Below, one piece after another: positions 58,861-64,000 of a stretch of DNA of 64,000 bases; the first letter of the stretch is position 1; the number at the start of each line of letters is the position of its first letter. The translations under genes were made by a program, and so were the position numbers. Location: contig NZ_JBHUML010000002.1 of the NCBI RefSeq assembly GCF_042684865.1, positions 1,364,001 through 1,428,000 on the forward strand. The letters are read 5' to 3'. Origin of the DNA: Salibacterium lacus. Lineage in GTDB: Bacteria > Bacillota > Bacilli > Bacillales > Marinococcaceae. The notes beneath the pieces were generated by a model. That model was not told where the DNA came from. It worked only from the letters and a program-made list of their open reading frames with translations, and did no database searches.

Positions 58861-59072
58861 CAGGTGCAGCCTTCGCATTCGAAATAATTGTCTTTTTCCT
58901 CAATGACGCGGTCGAATGTTATAGACTGGATATCTTCCGGTTCCGTAAATTCAATATCGGCAATTGCTTCCCTGATGCCGGCATCGGCTTCTTCCTGGTT
59001 GGAAGCGGCGACACCAAATCTGCTTTTCTCATCTGTAGATATAATGTGGTAGGAATAAATGTACTGATTCAT
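58860..59072 (-). CDS. Hypothetical protein (70 aa)
   Basis: A small acidic protein starting MNQYIYSYHIISTDEKSRFG, with a helical middle (NQEEADAGIREAIADIE) and a C-terminal cysteine pair (YFECEGCT). AAAGGTG precedes the ATG at 59072. I do not recognise the family. The CxxC end might bind metal. It is followed by a strong terminator and lies downstream of the Fe-S carrier gene. Confidence 0.65.
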   Translation of the reverse strand: MNQYIYSYHIISTDEKSRFGVAASNQEEADAGIREAIADIEFTEPEDIQSITFDRVIEEKDNYFECEGCT

Positions 59073-59139
59073 TTTTGTCACCTTTCCTGTTTCTTTGTAA
59101 TCTGCTCTCTTCCGGCTTTGTAAGTAACGACAAAGCCCC

Positions 59140-59176
59140 CTTTTAACGGAATGTATCATCCGCTGAAAGGAGGCAG
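59140..59176 (-). terminator. Possible terminator after the Fe-S carrier gene
   Basis: On the minus strand CCTCCTTTCAGCGGATG can pair with CATTCCGTTAAAAGGGGG around ATA; the following T-run is short (CTTTGT). Moderate support. Confidence 0.45.
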
Positions 59177-59207
59177 AACAGTCACCTTCGTAAATCTGTC
59201 TGAATGA

Positions 59208-59561
59208 TCAGCAGTCTTCCGGTGTTCCGGTTCTGGTTGCCGCTTTAAACGAGCTGCCGCAGCCGCAGTTGGCGATGGCGTTCGGGTTATCAATTGTAAA
59301 ACCGCCGCCCATCATATTTTGTTTATAGTCAATGACCACTCCCTGCAGAACGTCAGCATCTTCACTGTTCACAAGAACATCAAGACCGTTCTGCTCGAGC
59401 TTGTGGTCGTTTCCCTCTGCTTCTGTGTCAAAGCCGAGTCCGTAGGAGAGACCGGAACAGCCTCCGCCCTTCACGCTGACACGAAGCTTAAGGTTCGGGT
59501 CTTCTTCTTCTTCCTTCATTTTCTTAACCTGCGCTGCAGCGGATTCTGTAATAGTAATCAT
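59208..59561 (-). CDS. A-type iron-sulfur cluster carrier (YutM/ErpA-like)
   Basis: A 117-residue HesB/IscA-family protein. The three conserved cysteines are C35 in VKGGGCSGLSYGL and C99 and C101 in NCGCGSSF. These proteins carry 4Fe-4S or 2Fe-2S clusters from the SUF scaffold to target enzymes. The start at 59561 has AAGGAGGTACAGGGT upstream; the frame extends eight codons further. The nearby radical SAM genes would need such clusters. Confidence 0.92.
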   Translation of the reverse strand: MITITESAAAQVKKMKEEEEDPNLKLRVSVKGGGCSGLSYGLGFDTEAEGNDHKLEQNGLDVLVNSEDADVLQGVVIDYKQNMMGGGFTIDNPNAIANCGCGSSFKAATRTGTPEDC

Positions 59562-59638
59562 ACCCTGTACCTCCTTATCCTGCACCTGTATATTGACCGC
59601 AGGACTTTATCTTAGTATATCGTTTTTCGCCGCAGGAA

Positions 59639-59863
59639 TCAAACAACCTGCCAGTATTTGCGCGTCGGATAAATCGTTGAAGGGAACCTCTTTTCATGAT
59701 ACTGAAGGCCGAGCATACGGTTGTGTTCCTGGTCAACTTCATGACTGTAGTAAAGCACCAACGGATGATGAAAGCCGTGTGTCCGGGCCGTTTCCATCAT
59801 TTTCATACGGAGAAGTTCCAGATGCTCTTGTTGAAAATCATTGTAACCATACTTATTCCCCAT
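59639..59863 (-). CDS. Spo0E-like aspartyl-phosphate phosphatase family protein
   Basis: A 74-residue protein with the Spo0E fold: a helix (EHLELLRMKMMETARTHG), a turn (FHHPLVLYYS) and a second helix with the signature segment, here SHEVDQEHNRML, in place of the usual SQELD. Spo0E proteins remove phosphate from Spo0A and delay sporulation. The changed motif (Q to H, L to V) and a longer C-terminus (FPSTIYPTRKYWQVV) make activity uncertain. GGGAGGTAG precedes the ATG at 59863. Confidence 0.75.
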   Translation of the reverse strand: MGNKYGYNDFQQEHLELLRMKMMETARTHGFHHPLVLYYSHEVDQEHNRMLGLQYHEKRFPSTIYPTRKYWQVV

Positions 59864-60029
59864 CACACTACCTCCCTTTTTCAAGGTTGCCCTTCTTAAA
59901 ACGGTGATTGCTTCCATTCTACCTTTTTTTCCATAAAAAAACAATTGTTTTTGCTCAAAATTCGATGTGTATTTCTTCCATCGGCTTTAATTTTCTTACA
60001 ACCAGTAGTATAATATAGGAAATATAAGG

Positions 60030-61148
60030 GTGAAGGAGGCGGCTCACATAAAGCTGAAACCGGATCAGATGCAGACTGTTTCCGAAAAAGTTCACGCAGG
60101 TAAACGTTTGAGTTTTGAAGATGGTATGTTTCTCATGACGTCCCCCGACCTTCTGAACATCGGTTTTTTGGCCGACAGTGTACGCAGAAAATGGAATGAC
60201 AATCGTGTGTACTTTATCCAGAACACCCATTTAAACTACACGAATGTCTGTTACCTTGACTGCAAACTTTGTGCCTTTGGTGTTAAACCGGAAAACAGTT
60301 CATCCTATTCCCTTAGTCTAAAGCAGCTGGAAGAGAAATTTAAGGAATTCCAGGGAAAAGGGTTCACAGAACTCCACATTGTGGGAGGAGTAAATCCCAG
60401 ACTTTCTTTCTCCTATTACGAAGAGATGCTGGCACTGGCCAAAAAATATAACCCCGGTATCCATATCCAGGCTTTTACCGCCGTAGAGATTCATTACCTC
60501 GCCAAAGTATCAGGAATCGCTGAAGAGGAAGCGATTCAGCGGTTGCAGGCTGCTGGACTTGGTTCTATACTTGGAGGCGGGGCGGAGATTTTCGACCCTG
60601 AAATCAGAGGCATTATATCGGGGCATAAGACCGATGCCCGACACTGGTTTGATATTCACAGAACCGCCCATCAGTTGGGAATGCCGTCCAATGCTTCCAT
60701 TCTTTACGGCCATATCGAGAAATCCGGACATGTCGTAGACCACCTGATCCGGCTCCGGACACTGCAGGATGAAACGAATGGCTTCAACGCCTTTTTCGGA
60801 TTTGCGTTTCAACCGGAACATACCCGCCTTGCCGGGGAATTCAATATCCATCAGACATCCACCGGGTGGTATGATTTGAAAATACTTGCGGTCGCCCGGC
60901 TGATGCTGGATAACTTCCCGCATATCCGCGCCTTCTGGATGCTGATCGGGAAGAAACTGGCACAAATTTCTCTTCAGTTCGGTGTCGATGACCTTGACGG
61001 AACAGTGATGGAAGAACAGATTGTTCATGCTGCAGGAAACCAGTCGACCCATATGGTACCGAAACAGTGGTTCATTGATATGATTAAAGAATCCGGGAAC
61101 ATCCCCGCCGAGCGGGATACACTTTATAACATTCTGCAAACTTATTAA
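60030..61148 (+). CDS. MqnE/CofH-type radical SAM protein, paralog 1
   Basis: A 372-residue radical SAM enzyme. The cluster cysteines are C74, C78 and C81 in TNVCYLDCKLCAFG. MqnE-type features follow: HIVGGVNPRLSFSYYEEML, AFTAVEIHYLAKVSG, LGGGAEIFDPEIRG, TLQDETNGFNAFFGFAFQPEH, GVDDLDGTVMEEQIVHAAG and the C-terminal AERDTLYN. MqnE makes aminofutalosine in the futalosine route to menaquinone. The best start is GTG at 60030 with AGGA nine bases upstream; GGAGG inside the frame could also serve a later start. It is followed after 27 bases by a second paralog. Confidence 0.8.
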   Translation: MKEAAHIKLKPDQMQTVSEKVHAGKRLSFEDGMFLMTSPDLLNIGFLADSVRRKWNDNRVYFIQNTHLNYTNVCYLDCKLCAFGVKPENSSSYSLSLKQLEEKFKEFQGKGFTELHIVGGVNPRLSFSYYEEMLALAKKYNPGIHIQAFTAVEIHYLAKVSGIAEEEAIQRLQAAGLGSILGGGAEIFDPEIRGIISGHKTDARHWFDIHRTAHQLGMPSNASILYGHIEKSGHVVDHLIRLRTLQDETNGFNAFFGFAFQPEHTRLAGEFNIHQTSTGWYDLKILAVARLMLDNFPHIRAFWMLIGKKLAQISLQFGVDDLDGTVMEEQIVHAAGNQSTHMVPKQWFIDMIKESGNIPAERDTLYNILQTY

Positions 61149-61175
61149 ACCGTCCACCCGGAAAGGAAGGATAAA

Positions 61176-62273
61176 ATGGCAGTCACCTTAACGAAAGACA
61201 CCCGCATGGAAGAAATCGCCGCTAAAGTCCAGACCGGAGAAAGGTTATCGATTGAAGACGGCCTTTACCTGTATAACACAACGGACCTGCTTACCATCGG
61301 CCAGCTCGCCGATCAGGTCAATAAACAAAAGAGCGGAGACAACGTTTACTTTATTGAAAATATGTACATCAATCCAACAAACGTCTGCGAAGCCAACTGC
61401 GGATTCTGCGGGTTTAAACGTAAACCGGGGCAGGAAGGCGCCTATACAATGCATGAAGAAGAACTGCTTGAATACGTGGGAAAACGCTGGAATGACAATA
61501 TCCAGGAATTCCATATCGTCGGCGGCCACAACGTAGACGTCGGCTTTGAATATTACCTGAATACTGTACGAGCGTTGAAAAAACATTATCCCCAAGCCGC
61601 TGTCAAAGCATACACAGCCGCGGAAATTGAGTTTTTTGCACGTATCTCCGGTCTCTCCATGAGGGAAGTGCTGCAGGAATTGATGAATGCAGGACTCGAT
61701 ACACTCCCCGGCGGCGGGGCTGAAATACTTACCGAACGTTACCGCGCCAAAATGAGCCCTGAAAAAGCTTCCACCTACGAATGGCTCGAAGCACATGAAA
61801 CAGCCCATAACCTTGGTATGAAAACCCATGCTACGATGCTTTATGGTTCCATTGATACATTTGAAGAACGGCTCATTCACATGGATCGTCTGCGTCAGCT
61901 GCAGGACAAAACGAACGGATTCATGGTGTTCATTCCACTTGCCATGCAGCCGCGCAAACTGGACGCCGGATGGCACCAGCGCACGTCCCCATATGATGAC
62001 ATGCGCACCGTTGCTATTTCACGTCTGATGCTTGATAACTTCGATCACATTAAAGCGTACTGGATTAATATCGGCGCACAGCTTACCCAGATGGCGCTCA
62101 CATTCGGTTCCGACGACATTCACGGTACGTTGATTGAAGAGCGGATCTCCCACTCTGTCGGTGCATTAACGTCCCAGGGACTGACGAGAAAAGAACTGAT
62201 TCACCTCATCAAAGCGGCCAACAAACAGCCGGTAGAGCGAGACACCTTTTATAACAGAATCAAAACATATTAA
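61176..62273 (+). CDS. MqnE/CofH-type radical SAM protein, paralog 2
   Basis: A 365-residue radical SAM enzyme with C71, C75 and C78 in NPTNVCEANCGFCGFKRKPG. It shares the whole frame of paralog 1: EFHIVGGHNVDVGFEYYLNT, KAYTAAEIEFFARISGLS, LPGGGAEILTERYR, ATMLYGSIDTFEERL, FGSDDIHGTLIEERISHSVG and PVERDTFYNRI. The match to aminofutalosine synthase (MqnE) is the better of the two. AAAGGAAGG precedes the ATG. Cotranscribed with paralog 1 and ended by a terminator. No mqnA, mqnB, mqnC or mqnD is seen in the window, so the pathway call depends on genes elsewhere. Confidence 0.82.
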   Translation: MAVTLTKDTRMEEIAAKVQTGERLSIEDGLYLYNTTDLLTIGQLADQVNKQKSGDNVYFIENMYINPTNVCEANCGFCGFKRKPGQEGAYTMHEEELLEYVGKRWNDNIQEFHIVGGHNVDVGFEYYLNTVRALKKHYPQAAVKAYTAAEIEFFARISGLSMREVLQELMNAGLDTLPGGGAEILTERYRAKMSPEKASTYEWLEAHETAHNLGMKTHATMLYGSIDTFEERLIHMDRLRQLQDKTNGFMVFIPLAMQPRKLDAGWHQRTSPYDDMRTVAISRLMLDNFDHIKAYWINIGAQLTQMALTFGSDDIHGTLIEERISHSVGALTSQGLTRKELIHLIKAANKQPVERDTFYNRIKTY

Positions 62274-62279
62274 GTGTGG

Positions 62280-62315
62280 AAAGATCCCGGGGACGATCCC
62301 CAGGGATCTTTTTTA
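62280..62315 (+). terminator. Terminator after the radical SAM pair
   Basis: AAGATCCCGGGGACG and its near complement ATCCCCAGGGATCTT form the stem, followed by TTTTT. Confidence 0.85.
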
Positions 62316-62408
62316 CGTGCGTTGCAGGATGATGTGCTGTGGTCACCGTGCAGGCCTGCAGGCGCTGTTCCTGTATAAAGCTGACAGTCAATCGGAGCTG
62401 TATTTCTA

Positions 62409-62451
62409 TCTGGAAGTGGTCGATAGACACTCCCTGACGACCACTTCCAGA
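62409..62451. repeat. Perfect 14-bp inverted repeat
   Basis: TCTGGAAGTGGTCG and CGACCACTTCCAGA flank a 15-base spacer. A third copy of GACCACTTCC follows at 62490-62499. No T-run, so it is not an ordinary terminator. Confidence 0.8.
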
Positions 62452-62541
62452 CAGATATCCGGCAAAGTTGGTCGTTACCTGCTTCCAGGGACCACTTCCC
62501 TTCTAATTCATTATGCAAATGGCTCTTATAATTATTCTCCC

Positions 62542-62577
62542 GACCAATTCATCCCGTTGCCACCGATTGAATTGGTC
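62542..62577. repeat. Perfect 10-bp inverted repeat
   Basis: GACCAATTCA and TGAATTGGTC flank a 16-base spacer. It shares the GACCA start and overall layout with the repeat at 62409-62451. Confidence 0.8.
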
Positions 62578-62648
62578 ATTATTAACTGGATTACCCGCCG
62601 GCTTACAGCTGCAGCACCGGAGGATACTATGCATTTGATACCTTGAAC

Positions 62649-62686
62649 AAAAAAAAGAGATACTCACATCCTGCGTGAGCACCTCT
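62649..62686 (-). terminator. Terminator of dapF
   Basis: AGAGGTGCTCAC and GTGAGTATCTCT form the stem around GCAGGAT, followed by at least seven T on the minus strand. Confidence 0.8.
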
Positions 62687-62690
62687 CTCT

Positions 62691-63554
62691 CTATGAGGAA
62701 AAAATATAATCACCGTGACAAATCGTTTCAGCGGGGCCTTTCATCCAGACATGCCCCTCATGATCCCAGGTGATCCGCAGATCTCCGCCTTCCAAATGAA
62801 CAAGCAGTTCCTCTCCCTGCCTGCTTCTTCCGGTCAAACAGGCGGCTGTCACGGCAGCACAGGCTCCTGTACCGCAGGCCTGGGTTATCCCTGATCCTCT
62901 TTCCCACACCCGGAAATTCATTTCGCGCCCGTTCACCATTTCTACAAATTCAATGTTTGCTCTCTCTGGAAACATGGAATGGTTCTCAAGCAGCGGTCCT
63001 ATTTCGGCAACCGGCGCCTTTTCCAGATCTTCCACAAATAATACAGCATGAGGATTTCCCATCGACAGGGTGGTAAGTAAAAGCGTGCTGCCGCTTATTT
63101 CAAATGGCTCTTCCACCGTGTCAGAAGCAGGATCTCCGGCTATTATCATTGGCACGTCCTGTTTCCGGAGATGCGGCCCCCCCATATCCACCGTGACATC
63201 AGCCCTTTTTTTGCCTGTGTCTCCTTCATTCAGAACAGCTTTCATGATTCCACCCAATGTTTCTACCTCAATACGGGGGGAGAACACCCGGCCGTTTTCA
63301 TAAGCAAGCTTCACCGCACACCGAATGCCGTTGCCGCAGTTTTTGGCCTCGGATCCGTCCGCGTTGAATACTCTCATCTTTATGTCTGCTGTGTCAGACG
63401 GCCCGATGAGAATCAAACCATCGGAACCAATACCGGTGTTCTTATCCGAAACGTCACGTGCCAGAGCGGAAAGACCAGCTTCTTCCACTACTTCTTCAAA
63501 CCCATCAACGTACACATAGCTGTTACCGAGCCCGTGCATTTTCGTGAACTTCAT
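62691..63554 (-). CDS. dapF: Diaminopimelate epimerase
   Basis: A 287-residue DapF that converts LL- to meso-diaminopimelate for lysine and peptidoglycan. It starts MKFTKMHGLGNSYVYVD; the two catalytic cysteines are C73 in AKNCGNGIRC and that in ITQACGTGACAAV. The ATG at 63554 follows AGGAGGAG; the frame is open 18 codons further upstream. A small zinc-ribbon-like gene lies 13 bases upstream, so they probably form an operon. Confidence 0.95.
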   Translation of the reverse strand: MKFTKMHGLGNSYVYVDGFEEVVEEAGLSALARDVSDKNTGIGSDGLILIGPSDTADIKMRVFNADGSEAKNCGNGIRCAVKLAYENGRVFSPRIEVETLGGIMKAVLNEGDTGKKRADVTVDMGGPHLRKQDVPMIIAGDPASDTVEEPFEISGSTLLLTTLSMGNPHAVLFVEDLEKAPVAEIGPLLENHSMFPERANIEFVEMVNGREMNFRVWERGSGITQACGTGACAAVTAACLTGRSRQGEELLVHLEGGDLRITWDHEGHVWMKGPAETICHGDYIFSS

Positions 63555-63567
63555 TCTCTTCTCCTCC

Positions 63568-63807
63568 TCACTGCCGCAGCTTTTCTGTCGTCCAGAAATA
63601 ATCATCATCCGCTTCGATGATCATCATCCGGCCGTGACAGCAGGGCATGACAAGCCTTGTTTTCACGCTGTCTTTTGCCTGCTGCAGATGTTTTTCCTTC
63701 ATATGTGTCAAAACACTGGTGCTGCCGCAGAAGGGGCATTCTTCAATATAAATGTCCTCTCCCAGTTTTTCATAAGGCCATGACTGATCAAATGGAATAG
63801 GTTTCAT
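63568..63807 (-). CDS. Hypothetical protein with CPxCG zinc-ribbon-like motif (79 aa)
   Basis: A 79-residue protein starting MKPIPFDQSWPYEKLGEDIY. It has a CPFCGS motif near residue 26 and a second cysteine-histidine segment MPCCHGRM near residue 56, which together could bind one zinc ion. I do not recognise a function. GGAGGAGCCGG precedes the ATG at 63807. It lies just upstream of dapF and downstream of the yuzB-like gene on the same strand. Confidence 0.7.
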   Translation of the reverse strand: MKPIPFDQSWPYEKLGEDIYIEECPFCGSTSVLTHMKEKHLQQAKDSVKTRLVMPCCHGRMMIIEADDDYFWTTEKLRQ

Positions 63808-63830
63808 CCGGCTCCTCCAATCGTGGTACA

Positions 63831-63882
63831 AACAGGGCTGCTTCCAAACAGCAGTTGGTCTGTTAAGAAGCAGCCCGGTTCT
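63831..63882 (-). terminator. Possible terminator after the yuzB-like gene
   Basis: GGGCTGCTTC and GAAGCAGCCC pair across a 30-base loop that can form a smaller stem; the trailing TGTTTGT is a poor T-run. Confidence 0.45.
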
Positions 63883-63894
63883 TATTAAAACATC

Positions 63895-64000
63895 GGATTG
63901 TCTTCCAGATGTTGATAAACATTGCTTACAAGCTGATCTGCGTCTTCTCCTTGAACAATCTCGCCGTTTACGAGTGCGTACATGGACATGGCACACTGCG
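63895..64000 (-). CDS. yuzB: YuzB-like DUF1450 protein (C-terminal part only)
   Basis: The last 34 codons are visible; the gene continues beyond the right edge. The translation reads QCAMSMYALVNGEIVQGED followed by ADQLVSNVYQHLEDNPMF and a stop. The VNGEIVxGExxxxLxxNVYxxLEDNPMF pattern is that of the DUF1450 family, B. subtilis YuzB. Function unknown. Confidence 0.8.

Noticed and set aside
62270..62518. Minus-strand open frame of 82 codons after the second radical SAM gene
   Set aside because: It covers the inverted repeats and terminator, lacks a ribosome binding site and its translation resembles no protein.
1..64000. CRISPR array or prophage
   Set aside because: No regularly spaced identical repeats, cas genes, phage structural genes or integrase were seen anywhere in the window.

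Overview
The window is a piece of a Bacillaceae (endospore-forming Bacillota) chromosome. Gene content and order match two blocks known from Bacillus subtilis: the ytgP/ytfP-leuS-ytqAB-ytiB-ytpBA-ytoA-metK-pckA-ytlACD-ytkD block (about 1-18.5 kb) and the yug/yui/yut block (about 41.4-64 kb). A Spo0E-like phosphatase and a CotY/CotZ-type spore coat protein point to a spore former. Many predicted Na+- or compatible-solute-coupled transporters (BCCT, NSS, CNT and TRAP families) and a very acidic linker in the TRAP binding protein suggest a salt- or alkali-adapted species; that habitat is inference. There is a 40-base assembly gap (N) at 14862-14901.

Layout. 1-18.4 kb: cell-wall flippase, flavoprotein, leucyl-tRNA synthetase with an unusual leader, tRNA wobble modification pair YtqA/YtqB, two carbonic-anhydrase-like proteins, the YtpA/YtpB lipid and terpenoid pair, metK under a complete SAM-I riboswitch, PEP carboxykinase, a thiamin-precursor-type ABC importer and the NUDIX enzyme YtkD. 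18.4-27.5 kb: small conserved genes, PatB C-S lyase, a hemerythrin protein, a betaine transporter, a spore coat gene, and two luciferase-like flavin enzymes around an HxlR regulator with an FMN reductase. 27.8-35.2 kb: a complete nucleoside salvage locus (NupC transporter, Pdp, XapX protein, DeoB, two different purine nucleoside phosphorylases, DeoC) next to a GntR/HutC regulator, with three copies of one palindrome that I propose as its operator, plus a CcpA-like cre site.

35.3-41.4 kb: an accessory region. A broken GH4 glycosidase stops exactly where a duplicated tRNA-Ala/terminator module begins. Between the degenerate left copy and the intact tRNA-Ala(GGC) on the right lie a MntA/HepT antitoxin-toxin pair with a frameshifted toxin, an IS1380 relic, a dispersed repeat, a tiny holin-like type I toxin gene with a sequestered ribosome binding site, an unidentified gene fragment and an ISL3 relic. 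I read this as a decayed genomic island beside tRNA-Ala.

41.4-64 kb: potassium channel, YugN, Pgi, YuzA, YugI, NSS transporter, AlaT/AlaR-like pair, isochorismatase-type hydrolase, LuxS, glycerophosphodiester phosphodiesterase, BioY behind a BirA box, a three-gene TRAP transporter, YuiD/YuiC/YuiB, type II NADH dehydrogenase with a Rex- or Fnr-like site upstream, an A-type Fe-S carrier, a Spo0E-like protein, two tandem MqnE-type radical SAM enzymes, DapF and the end of YuzB. A family of long imperfect intergenic repeats (about 14.75-15.3, 23.9-24.3 and 39.35-39.6 kb) links otherwise unrelated intergenic regions. The items most worth a second look are the leuS leader, the nucleoside operators and the divergent PNP paralogs, the tRNA-Ala island and its toxins, the tandem MqnE pair, and the inverted-repeat array at 62.4-62.6 kb.
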